From Pseudomonadota bacterium (GTDB lineage Bacteria; Pseudomonadota; Alphaproteobacteria; Rhizobiales; Rhizobiaceae), in assembly GCA_023433855.1 (NCBI GenBank), contig JAEYTV010000322.1, forward strand, positions 1 to 7,166: a stretch of 7,166 nt of DNA, in the 5' to 3' direction. Position numbers and translations under genes: made by a program. Below are positions 1-6,207 of this stretch, piece after piece. Each line of letters starts with the position of its first letter. The first letter of the stretch is position 1. A model generated the notes under the pieces. The model saw nothing but the letters and a program-made list of their open reading frames with translations. It ran no database searches and had not been told where the DNA came from.

Positions 1-1883
1 ACCTCGGTCCGTCCTTCGGCGGCATAAACCTGGAAGATATCCGCGCGCCGGAATGTTTCATCATCGAGCAGCGCCTGCGCGAACTGATGGACATCCCCGT
101 CTTTCACGACGACCAGCACGGGACGGCGATCATCGCCGCTGCGGGCCTCATCAATGCCCTGGAACTGACCGGCCGCGACCTGGAGACGACAAGGCTCGTC
201 TGCAATGGCGCCGGCGCCGCGGCGATTGCCTGCGTGGAACTCGTCAAGGCCATGGGTTTCAACCCGGCCAACATCATTCTCGTCGACACGAAGGGCGTCA
301 TTTACCAGGGCCGCACCGAGGGCATGAACCAGTGGAAGTCGGCCCACGCGGTCAAGGCCGATCGTCGAACGCTCGCGGAGGCCATGGCGGGTGCCGACGT
401 GGTGTTCGGGTTGTCACAGAAGGGCGCCTTCACGGAAGAAATGATCCGTTCCATGGCGGACAAGCCGATCATTTTCGCGATGGCCAACCCGGATCCGGAG
501 ATCACGCCGGAAGAGGGCGCGCGCATCCGCGACGACGCGATCATGGCGACCGGGCGCTCGGACTATCCGAACCAGGTCAACAACGTGCTCGGTTTTCCCT
601 ATATCTTCCGTGGCGCCCTCGACGTTCGCGCTTCGCAGATCAACGACGCGATGAAGATCGCCGCTGCACAGGCGCTTGCAGACCTGGCGCGCGAGGACGT
701 GCCAGATGACGTAGCGGCCGCCTACCAGGGGAACCGGCCGCGCTTCGGCCCACAATACATCATTCCGGTTCCTTTCGACCCCCGCCTCATATCGGCCATC
801 CCGGTGGCGGTCGCCAGGGCCGCCATGGAGAGCGGGGTTGCCCGGCGGGACATCCCGGACCTCGCCGCCTATGGCCGGGAACTGTCGGCGCGCCGCGATC
901 CGATCGCCGCAACCACTCAAGGGATCTACGAGCGCGTTCGCCGGTTCCCGAAGCGCGTCGTGTTCGCCGAAGCCGAGGAAGAGCAGGTCATGCGGGCCGC
1001 CATTTCGTTCTCCCACCAGGAGCTCGGAACGGCGATCCTGCTCGGGCGCGACGATGTGATCCGCAGCGCGGCTGAAAAGGCCGGCATCGACCTCGACCGG
1101 CCTGGGATCGAGATCGTCAATGCCCGCCTTTCCAACAGGGTCGACGCATATATCGACCACCTCTACGCCCGGCTGCAGCGGCAGGGATTCCTGCTTCGCG
1201 ACGTGCAGCGGCTGATCCACAACGACCGGAACCATTTCGCGGCCACCATGGTGGCCGTGGGTGACGCGGACGCCATGGTGACCGGGACAACCCGCAACTA
1301 CGCGACAGCCTTGCAGGATGTGCGCCGCTGCATCGATGCCAAGCCGGGACACAAGGTCATCGGCGTGTCGCTGGTGATCGCCCGCGGGCGGACGATCTTC
1401 GTCGCCGATACCGCCGTGCACGACATGCCGAATGCAGAGCAGATCGCCGACATTGCGGTCGAAGCAGCCCGCGTCGCCAAGCGGATGGGCTACGAGCCGC
1501 GCGTCGCGCTGCTTGCCTACTCGACCTTCGGCCAACCGATCGGCGAACGGTCGGAACGCGTGCGCGAGGCGGTGAAGATTCTCGACCAGCGACGCGTCGA
1601 TTTCGAGTATGACGGAGAGATGGGAGCCGACGTGGCGCTCAATGCTCACCGAATGGAACAATATCCGTTCTGCCGGCTATCAGGCACGGCGAACGTGCTG
1701 GTCATGCCCGCTATTCATTCAGCGTCGATCTCTACCCGCATGCTGCAGGAGCTGGGCGCTTCGACGGTGATCGGGCCGCTATTGGTCGGGCTCGACAAGT
1801 CGGTTCAGATCACGCAGATGGGCGCCAAGGACAGCGACATCGTCAACATGGCGGCGATCGCAGCTTACAACGCCGGGACCTAG
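1..1883 (+). CDS. maeB: NADP-dependent malic enzyme, MaeB/Tme type with C-terminal PTA-like domain (5' end missing)
   Basis: Malic enzyme oxidatively decarboxylates L-malate to pyruvate in the cytosol, making NAD(P)H. The frame is open from base 3, well upstream of the ATG at 87, so the true start lies outside the window. About 626 residues are visible; MaeB proteins are usually about 750-770, so roughly 140 N-terminal residues, including the catalytic Tyr/Lys region, are missing. Seen directly: the malic-enzyme signature FHDDQHGTAI at nt 102-131 with the metal-binding Asp pair; a dinucleotide-binding loop NGAGAAA at about nt 204-224; NPDPEI; and YPNQVNNVLGFPYIFRGALD. From about nt 940 to the TAG at 1881-1883 a phosphotransacetylase-like domain follows, ending in motifs such as LSGTANVLVMPA and KDSDIVNMAAIAAYN. 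In characterised family members this domain does not act as a phosphotransacetylase and is thought to mediate acetyl-CoA control and oligomerisation. NADP preference is inferred from family and neighbourhood; a Dme-like NAD enzyme cannot be excluded. Confidence 0.95.
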   Translation, partial: LGPSFGGINLEDIRAPECFIIEQRLRELMDIPVFHDDQHGTAIIAAAGLINALELTGRDLETTRLVCNGAGAAAIACVELVKAMGFNPANIILVDTKGVIYQGRTEGMNQWKSAHAVKADRRTLAEAMAGADVVFGLSQKGAFTEEMIRSMADKPIIFAMANPDPEITPEEGARIRDDAIMATGRSDYPNQVNNVLGFPYIFRGALDVRASQINDAMKIAAAQALADLAREDVPDDVAAAYQGNRPRFGPQYIIPVPFDPRLISAIPVAVARAAMESGVARRDIPDLAAYGRELSARRDPIAATTQGIYERVRRFPKRVVFAEAEEEQVMRAAISFSHQELGTAILLGRDDVIRSAAEKAGIDLDRPGIEIVNARLSNRVDAYIDHLYARLQRQGFLLRDVQRLIHNDRNHFAATMVAVGDADAMVTGTTRNYATALQDVRRCIDAKPGHKVIGVSLVIARGRTIFVADTAVHDMPNAEQIADIAVEAARVAKRMGYEPRVALLAYSTFGQPIGERSERVREAVKILDQRRVDFEYDGEMGADVALNAHRMEQYPFCRLSGTANVLVMPAIHSASISTRMLQELGASTVIGPLLVGLDKSVQITQMGAKDSDIVNMAAIAAYNAGT

Positions 1884-1898
1884 GCCTTCTGCAAGGCC
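1883..1898 (+). terminator. Small hairpin overlapping the maeB stop codon (possible 3'-end structure)
   Basis: GGCCTT (1883-1888), loop CTGC, AAGGCC (1893-1898) is a perfect 6-bp stem that begins on the last base of the maeB TAG. No run of T follows, so on its own it is not a canonical Rho-independent terminator. It abuts the larger hairpin at 1898-1934. The two may act together as a transcript-end or RNA-stabilising structure; that role is inferred. Confidence 0.35.
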
Positions 1899-1934
1899 GG
1901 AGTGGACGAAGTCGCGCAGACTGGGTCCACTCCG
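1898..1934. terminator. Long inverted repeat between convergent maeB and olsB (candidate bidirectional terminator)
   Basis: The arms CGGAGTGGAC (1898-1907) and GTCCACTCCG (1925-1934) are perfectly complementary over 10 bp. Inside them, AGTC (1910-1913) pairs with GACT (1919-1922) around a 5-base loop, leaving a 2x2 internal loop. The outer perfect arms work equally on both strands and sit where two convergent transcripts must end. Neither side carries a good T tract, so a classical intrinsic terminator is not proven. A protein-binding palindrome or a dispersed extragenic repeat are alternatives. Confidence 0.45.
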
Positions 1935-1974
1935 CCAAGTGATGGAGACCGTCAGCAGTCATCAAACGAAGCTC

Positions 1975-2006
1975 GCTCGCTGCGCCATGTCGAAGATGCG
2001 GCGAGC
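1975..2006. repeat. Inverted repeat downstream of olsB in the convergent gap
   Basis: GCTCGCTGC (1975-1983) and GCGGCGAGC (1998-2006) pair over 9 positions, with one U-G wobble if read on the plus strand, around a 14-base loop. On the minus strand the wobble becomes an A-C type mismatch. There, the bases after the stem read GAGCTTCGTTTGATG, which is moderately T-rich. It could help end the olsB transcript, whose stop is at 2063, but the signal is weak. Confidence 0.3.
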
Positions 2007-2062
2007 CGCTGGTAAGTACCCAACACCGGGTGAAAAGGCGGTGGCAGCTCTTGCGAATACCC

Positions 2063-2935
2063 TCAGCCCGCAAACCGGCCAGCGTCGGCACCGTAATGGT
2101 TGATGTAGCGATCCGAGATCGCCGCGATCGGCAGGACGATGAGGACATCGGTCGTGTTGAAGGCATGGTCGATGACCGCGCCCTCCCCGACCATGGCGCC
2201 CAGGCGAAGATAGCCCTTGATCAGCGGCGGCAGGGAAGACAGCGCCCTGCGGCTGTTGATGTCCTCCATCGGCATCCGGTTCATCGATTGGTGCAACTCG
2301 GGATGCGCCGAAACCGCCCAGTCATCTTTCCCCAGCACCGTGTGGTGGAGGAAGGAAAGCGCCACGGCATGTTCCTGGGGATCAGTGCCGGGAAAAGATG
2401 CACACCCGAACATGGCATTCATGCCATGCCGCAGCGAATAGGCCCAGTTGCCCTGCCAGAGCAGCTCGACAGTGCGCTTGGTGCGGTAGTCCGGCAGGAC
2501 GCAGGACCGGCCCAACTCCATGAACTGCTTGTCGGGATGGCGGGCAAGCAGCGGCTCGATATCGAATTCCGAGGCCGAATAGAAACCGCCATTGGCGATT
2601 GCCACTTCCTGGCGCAACAACCGGTAAGTGCCGACGATCTGGTCCTCGACGTCGCCTTCGATCGCGTGGTCGACAACCAGAAGATGATCGCAAAAGGCAT
2701 CATATGCGTCGACATCCCGCTGAAGCCGCATAGCGACCGGATCGAGAGTGGCCTGCATCTCCTCTACGAACACACGGTAGCGTACGGCCTGCGCTGCCTC
2801 GATCTCGCGATCGTTGCGCGCCAGCCGCGTCTCGAGCGTGCCTATGCGACCAAGCACATCAGTGCTTGCCAGGATGGAGGCCGCGGATTGATTGGTATCT
2901 GGGGTCAAGTCACGGGTCAGAAGTTCAAATGCCAC
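2063..2935 (-). CDS. olsB: L-ornithine N-alpha-acyltransferase (ornithine lipid synthesis)
   Basis: OlsB transfers a 3-hydroxyacyl chain from acyl carrier protein to the alpha-amino group of ornithine, giving lyso-ornithine lipid at the cytoplasmic face of the membrane. OlsA, not in this window, adds the second chain. The 290-residue product matches the usual OlsB length (about 290-300) and has the GNAT-like hemolysin-type fold motifs: RYRVFVEEM (52-60), VGTYRLL (101-107), ELGRSCVLPDYR (140-151), GCASFPG (177-183), LPPLIKGYLRLGAMVG (235-250) and FNTTDVLIVLP (259-269). No signal peptide or membrane segment is visible. The start is a GTG at 2935-2933. The next in-frame stop upstream is near 2962 and no ATG, GTG or TTG lies between, so this is the longest possible start, but I see no convincing Shine-Dalgarno. 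The gene follows the kinase by 98 bases and has its own promoter signals. It converges on maeB. Confidence 0.92.
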   Translation of the reverse strand: MAFELLTRDLTPDTNQSAASILASTDVLGRIGTLETRLARNDREIEAAQAVRYRVFVEEMQATLDPVAMRLQRDVDAYDAFCDHLLVVDHAIEGDVEDQIVGTYRLLRQEVAIANGGFYSASEFDIEPLLARHPDKQFMELGRSCVLPDYRTKRTVELLWQGNWAYSLRHGMNAMFGCASFPGTDPQEHAVALSFLHHTVLGKDDWAVSAHPELHQSMNRMPMEDINSRRALSSLPPLIKGYLRLGAMVGEGAVIDHAFNTTDVLIVLPIAAISDRYINHYGADAGRFAG

Positions 2936-2964
2936 AGCGATACGCCCATATAGGTTGGATCACT

Positions 2965-3000
2965 GCTATACATCACGTCCCTGCTACAGCAGCGTGACAA
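2965..3000 (-). promoter_or_regulatory. Candidate PhoB (Pho) box and -10 element upstream of olsB
   Basis: On the minus strand TTGTCAC (3000-2994), a 4-base spacer GCTG, and CTGTAGC (2989-2983) resemble the two 7-bp half-sites of a Pho box (consensus CTGTCAT-N4-CTGTMAY). Each matches about six of seven positions and they repeat every 11 bp. The spacer is not A/T-rich as in the E. coli consensus. A TATAGC hexamer (2970-2965) starts 12 bases beyond the box, close to the spacing expected when PhoB replaces the -35 element. The olsB GTG is 29 bases further on. Ornithine lipid synthesis is known to rise under phosphate limitation in rhizobia in a PhoB-dependent way; that this box is functional is inferred. 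Confidence 0.5.
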
Positions 3001-3008
3001 CTTCCCTT

Positions 3009-3037
3009 ACCATATGTTCCCGCATGCCCCGCGTCAA
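3009..3037 (-). promoter_or_regulatory. Candidate sigma70-type promoter for olsB
   Basis: On the minus strand TTGACG (3037-3032, five of six matches to TTGACA) is separated by exactly 17 bases from TATGGT (3014-3009, four of six matches to TATAAT). The -35 hexamer contains the TGA stop of the upstream histidine kinase gene. Transcription would begin near 3002, directly at the edge of the candidate Pho box, leaving a leader of about 67 bases. It could give basal olsB expression beside a phosphate-responsive promoter. Assigned by eye only. Confidence 0.4.
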
Positions 3038-4806
3038 CGGACCTGTTGGCGCCTCGCCTCGGGTTGCGATACCAGGGCGATGTTGGCCAGAAGCCCGGCG
3101 GGGTCAATGGGCTTGTTCAGGACTGCCGCCGCTCCGTGGAGCAGGGCTTCTCGCCAGGCTGCCTCTCGGCTTTCGCCGGTGAGTACGATAACCGGCGGCG
3201 GCGTTTCGCGCACACGCAGAGCCTGCAGGAGATCGATGACGGTCCCCCCTGGCATGTGCATATCGGAAAGAATGAGATCTGGCGGGTCATCCTCGCCAAG
3301 AGCCATCTGGATCAAGGCCTGAAAGTCAGTCGCAAGGCGAACACGATGTCCTGCTTTTCCAAGTGCGGCCCGAATGAGCATGGCATTGACGGAATCGTCC
3401 TCGCCGAGCAGAACGTCGAGGCGCTCTGCCGGCAACTCGAAAACCGGCGGTGGCGTCAAGGGCTCCTGTTCGCTGAGAACATCCCGGCTTCGAAAGCCGC
3501 GCAACCGGCCGCTCAGAACGTCAATCAGCGATTTTTCCCTCAGTGGACGGATCAGCCAGGCGTCGAAAAAATCCTGCGGCTGCGAGGCTCGTTCCTCCGG
3601 ATTGACCAGCAGTATCCGGTGAAGCCGCGCATGCGCTTTCTCGTTGGCATAGTCGGACGCGAGACGGTGATCAACGATCAGGTCGGTGTAAGGCAGGAGG
3701 CCTGCTGCGGCGCGATCGACAAGCATCTGCGCTTCCGCTGGGCGGGAGACATGCCTGCACCGCCCGCCAAGCGTCTCTATGGTCGAGACGGTGGCTGTCG
3801 CCGCCGGGCCTTCCGGCGCCAGCAACAGAACCCGCGAGCGGGCCAACAACCAGCTCTTTTCTGCAGAAATAGTCGTCTCGACGCGATGCAGCGGGAACAT
3901 GACCTTGAACGTCGTGCCCTGACCCCTGCTGCTCACCAGCGACAGGGAACCTCCGAACTCTGCGAGTATGCGTGAGGCGATGACAAGCCCGAGTCCGGTC
4001 CCGCCGCTGCGCGTCTCGGCTGTTCCCACCTGTTCGAACTCACGGAAGATCCTCGCCTGTTCTTCCCCCGTCATGCCGGGTCCGGTATCGGTAACGGCGA
4101 TGGCGACATGTTCCCCTTCCGTGAAGGCGCGCACCAGAACGCCCCCCTCGGACGTGAACTTCACCGCATTGCCAACGACGTTGAACAGCACCTGGCGGAT
4201 CCGCGCAGGATCGAAGTCAAGGAGATCAGGTACATCCGAGGCGACAGTCGCAGCGATCTCAATGCGCTTTTCGTGCGCTCTCGGTGCCAGCATCTCGACC
4301 ACGCTCTCGATCAGGTGCCGCAGGTTTTCGGCGCGATTGTTGAGGCGGAACCGACCTGCCTCCAAGGTGGAGTAATCGAGCAAGTCTTCCACGAGTTGGG
4401 CCAGCGCATAACCGGACTGACGGATACCACTGAGATAGTGCTGCTGCTCGGCACTCAGCTTGGTCTGCCCGAGAAGATGGGTCATCCCCAGAATGCCGTT
4501 GAGAGGCGTGCGGATTTCGTGGACCACCGTCGCGATCTGCCTGGACTTGGCAGCGCTTGACGCCTCGGCCTCTTTCCACGCTCGATAGAGCCGGACGGCG
4601 GGGCGCTTGCCCCACAAGCTGAAGAGCGACGCGGCCAAGGCGGCGAATGCGCGGCGACGCCCCCTCTGTTCTACGGCGACGGGCATCTCAGGAGGCGTCT
4701 CAGGAGCCTGCACGACCTGCGGCTCCGCCGGTTCAGCCTTTCCGGCCGGCACGGGCGACGCGAAGGCTGTGGCGATACGCTCATGTAGTTCGGCAATGTC
4801 GCGCAT
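3034..4806 (-). CDS. Hybrid histidine kinase / response regulator, no sensor or membrane domain seen
   Basis: This 590-residue two-component protein autophosphorylates on His and passes phosphate to a receiver Asp. Domains in order: a Pro/Ala-rich N-terminus (1-50); a basic, weakly hydrophobic stretch (51-68) too short for a clear membrane helix; HisKA with HEIRTPLNG, His96; a HATPase with N-box Asn213, G1 DTGPGM (240-245) and G2 GGTGLGL (268-274); a degenerate receiver (about 323-435); and a C-terminal receiver (about 463-580). The last has the acidic cluster E469/D470/D471, phosphoacceptor D515 in SDMHMPG, T543 and K565. The middle receiver keeps Asp379 in DLIVDHR but lacks the acidic pocket (APE instead) and has Arg420-Pro in place of Lys-Pro. 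No PAS, GAF or periplasmic sensor domain is present, so the signal is unknown. The ATG at 4806 is the only reasonable start; no good ribosome site precedes it. It lies 55 bases after lspA and 98 before olsB. I do not recognise a named orthologue. Confidence 0.9.
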   Translation of the reverse strand: MRDIAELHERIATAFASPVPAGKAEPAEPQVVQAPETPPEMPVAVEQRGRRRAFAALAASLFSLWGKRPAVRLYRAWKEAEASSAAKSRQIATVVHEIRTPLNGILGMTHLLGQTKLSAEQQHYLSGIRQSGYALAQLVEDLLDYSTLEAGRFRLNNRAENLRHLIESVVEMLAPRAHEKRIEIAATVASDVPDLLDFDPARIRQVLFNVVGNAVKFTSEGGVLVRAFTEGEHVAIAVTDTGPGMTGEEQARIFREFEQVGTAETRSGGTGLGLVIASRILAEFGGSLSLVSSRGQGTTFKVMFPLHRVETTISAEKSWLLARSRVLLLAPEGPAATATVSTIETLGGRCRHVSRPAEAQMLVDRAAAGLLPYTDLIVDHRLASDYANEKAHARLHRILLVNPEERASQPQDFFDAWLIRPLREKSLIDVLSGRLRGFRSRDVLSEQEPLTPPPVFELPAERLDVLLGEDDSVNAMLIRAALGKAGHRVRLATDFQALIQMALGEDDPPDLILSDMHMPGGTVIDLLQALRVRETPPPVIVLTGESREAAWREALLHGAAAVLNKPIDPAGLLANIALVSQPEARRQQVR

Positions 4807-4809
4807 GAG

Positions 4810-4835
4810 GGGAAGACTAGCCGCGTTTCCTTCCC
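4810..4835 (-). promoter_or_regulatory. Inverted repeat in the kinase gene leader
   Basis: On the minus strand GGGAAG (4835-4830) and CTTCCC (4815-4810) are perfectly complementary around a 14-base loop, ending four bases before the kinase ATG. The purine-rich arm, GGGAAGGAA in context, is the only Shine-Dalgarno-like sequence nearby and lies too far upstream (about 20 bases) to serve the ATG if unfolded. Forming the hairpin would still place the initiation codon right at a stem base. A translational control role is possible but speculative. Confidence 0.25.
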
Positions 4836-4841
4836 GATCCC

Positions 4842-4856
4842 TACACCGATTGTGTA
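4842..4856. promoter_or_regulatory. Short palindrome TACAC-N5-GTGTA between lspA and the kinase gene
   Basis: TACAC (4842-4846) and GTGTA (4852-4856) form a perfect 5-bp inverted repeat with a 5-base spacer, in the 55-base gap after lspA. The size and symmetry resemble a small dimeric-regulator operator. As an RNA hairpin on the minus strand it has no T tract after it, so it is a poor terminator for lspA. I do not know a factor that binds it. Confidence 0.25.
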
Positions 4857-4861
4857 AATTT

Positions 4862-5353
4862 TTACTGAGCGCGCTTTTTCGGGCCTAGGAGTTCATCAAG
4901 GATGACGAGACCGGCGCCGACGGTGATGAAGCTGTCCGCCAGGTTGAAGACGGCAAACGACCAGCTTTGCGTATGGAACAGGATATAGTCGATGACATGT
5001 CCGTACAGGAACCCATCGATCAGATTGCCGATCGCCCCGGCGATTATCAGCGTAAAGCCGGTATGGGCGAACGTCCGGTCAACCGGGGTGCGGCGCCACA
5101 TCCAGACAACGAAGGCAACGATCACGACACGCATGCCGACAATGAACTCGCGCTCCATCCCCGACAACAGCGAAAATGCCACACCCAGATTGTAGGTTCT
5201 GTAAAGCGCGAGGACCGGCAGCAGACGAACAGGTTCCTCCATGGGCAGATAGGTCTCGACAGCGGTTTTCACCACCTGGTCAAGGATCACCGCAAGGGCA
5301 ATGACAGCAAGCGCTGCCAGCGGTCTTGAAAGGAAGGCCGCACGTTCCGTCAT
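4862..5353 (-). CDS. lspA: Lipoprotein signal peptidase (signal peptidase II)
   Basis: LspA is the inner-membrane aspartyl protease that cuts the signal peptide from diacylglyceryl-modified prolipoproteins just before the lipidated Cys. The 163-residue length is typical. Hydrophobic segments lie near 11-30, 67-87, 95-113 and 136-156, giving the usual four-helix layout. Conserved residues seen: Asp25 in LDQVVK, Asn55 in [10 protein letters not shown], Asn110 in GAIGNLID, catalytic Asp122 in HVIDYI, and Asn137 and catalytic Asp140 in FNLADS. The position after GNLID, normally Arg in this family (GNLIDR), is Gly114 (codon GGG at 5014-5012), an unusual change. The ATG at 5353 overlaps the stop of the RNA methyltransferase gene as ATGA, so translation is probably coupled. 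TAA is at 4864-4862. The overlap makes the start well supported. Both catalytic Asps are present, so the enzyme is probably active. Confidence 0.96.
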   Translation of the reverse strand: MTERAAFLSRPLAALAVIALAVILDQVVKTAVETYLPMEEPVRLLPVLALYRTYNLGVAFSLLSGMEREFIVGMRVVIVAFVVWMWRRTPVDRTFAHTGFTLIIAGAIGNLIDGFLYGHVIDYILFHTQSWSFAVFNLADSFITVGAGLVILDELLGPKKRAQ

Positions 5354-6207
5354 GTCTTTTCATCCAACGCTAAAAGATGGCGACGCGCCTCGAAGAGCAT
5401 CACCGCAGTCGCCACTGCCAGATTGAGGGAATCTGCCCTGCCCTGCTGAGGAATCCGCACCGTGCGGTTGGCGGCACTCGCCAGGCTTTCAGGCAAGCCG
5501 GATTGTTCGTTGCCCATCAGCAGGACCACCGGCTTCGCAGCGTAGTCAACGGTACGATAATCGACGGCCCCGGCGAGATGTGTCGCCACCACATCGACTT
5601 CGGATGCCTTATGCCAGGCCAGGAATTCGCCGACCGAGCATTTCACGAGGGGTATCGCAAAGACGGATCCCATCGTTGCCCGCACGGTTTCGAGCGAAAA
5701 GGGATCGGTGCACTCGCCGATCAGGATGACCGCGGACGCTCCCGCTGCGTCCGCTGTCCGGATGATGGTTCCAAGATTGCCGGGATCGCGGACCCGGTCC
5801 AAGGCAACAAACGTCTGGCGTTTTTCCGGTCTCAGGTCCTCAAGTCGCCTCCAGCGCTGCTCGAAGATGCCGACCACCATCTGAGGGTTGTCCCTGCGCG
5901 TAACTGACGACAGCACCTTTTCGCTGACTTCCAGCACCAGGCCACCTTGAGCGACCGTCCTGGCAGCGATCTGCTCCACCAGAGGCTTGCCCTTGGCGGC
6001 CTTCGCATAGACCAGCGTACGAATGGACCAGCCGAGTTCGAGCGCGTCTATCACGAGTTTCAAACCTTCCGCCATGAAGGTCCCGCTTTCCTCGCGGTGC
6101 TTCTTGTCGGTCAGTGCCTTTATGTCCTTGATGATCGGATTGGCAAGCGACGTGACTTCCTTCACCTGCCCGACCTTACGCGGTCCCGCTTTCGCAAACT
6201 CGCTCAT
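5350..6207 (-). CDS. SpoU/TrmH-family RNA 2'-O-ribose methyltransferase
   Basis: SPOUT-class enzymes methylate ribose 2'-OH groups of rRNA or tRNA with S-adenosylmethionine. Numbering from the ATG at 6207 gives 285 residues. An N-terminal substrate-binding domain (about 15-120, starting [15 protein letters not shown]) is followed by the knotted SPOUT domain. Its three motifs are motif 1 [19 protein letters not shown] with the catalytic-type Arg150, motif 2 [12 protein letters not shown] (229-240), and motif 3 [18 protein letters not shown] (252-269). Target RNA is unknown; the family includes 23S rRNA and tRNA enzymes (RlmB- or TsnR-like), so I give no symbol. An in-frame ATG at 6219 would add four residues (MGAG). 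I prefer 6207 because it overlaps the upstream stop as ATGA, the same arrangement as at the lspA junction. Its stop TGA (5352-5350) overlaps the lspA start. Both ends indicate translational coupling. Confidence 0.92.
   Translation of the reverse strand: MSEFAKAGPRKVGQVKEVTSLANPIIKDIKALTDKKHREESGTFMAEGLKLVIDALELGWSIRTLVYAKAAKGKPLVEQIAARTVAQGGLVLEVSEKVLSSVTRRDNPQMVVGIFEQRWRRLEDLRPEKRQTFVALDRVRDPGNLGTIIRTADAAGASAVILIGECTDPFSLETVRATMGSVFAIPLVKCSVGEFLAWHKASEVDVVATHLAGAVDYRTVDYAAKPVVLLMGNEQSGLPESLASAANRTVRIPQQGRADSLNLAVATAVMLFEARRHLLALDEKT

Noticed and set aside
414..1661. A 415-codon open frame on the minus strand inside the malic enzyme gene.
   Set aside because: The plus frame encodes a clear malic enzyme across the whole stretch. 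The antisense product is rich in His, Gly, Arg and Asp with no domain, as expected for a GC-rich shadow frame.
940..1883. A separate phosphotransacetylase gene (pta) or a gene fusion peculiar to this genome.
   Set aside because: The PTA-like domain is in frame with the malic enzyme domain, and this fusion is the normal architecture of MaeB-type enzymes.
2030..2953. A 307-codon plus-strand open frame covering olsB and the gap downstream of it.
   Set aside because: It mirrors olsB almost end to end. OlsB has recognisable family motifs while the plus product has none, so it is a shadow.
3046..3975. A 309-codon plus-strand open frame opposite the kinase gene.
   Set aside because: The minus strand carries intact HisKA, HATPase and receiver motifs here; the plus translation has no recognisable motif.
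4842..4861. Rho-independent terminator after lspA.
   Set aside because: The T tract follows the palindrome on the plus strand, whereas lspA is transcribed from the minus strand, so the polarity is wrong.
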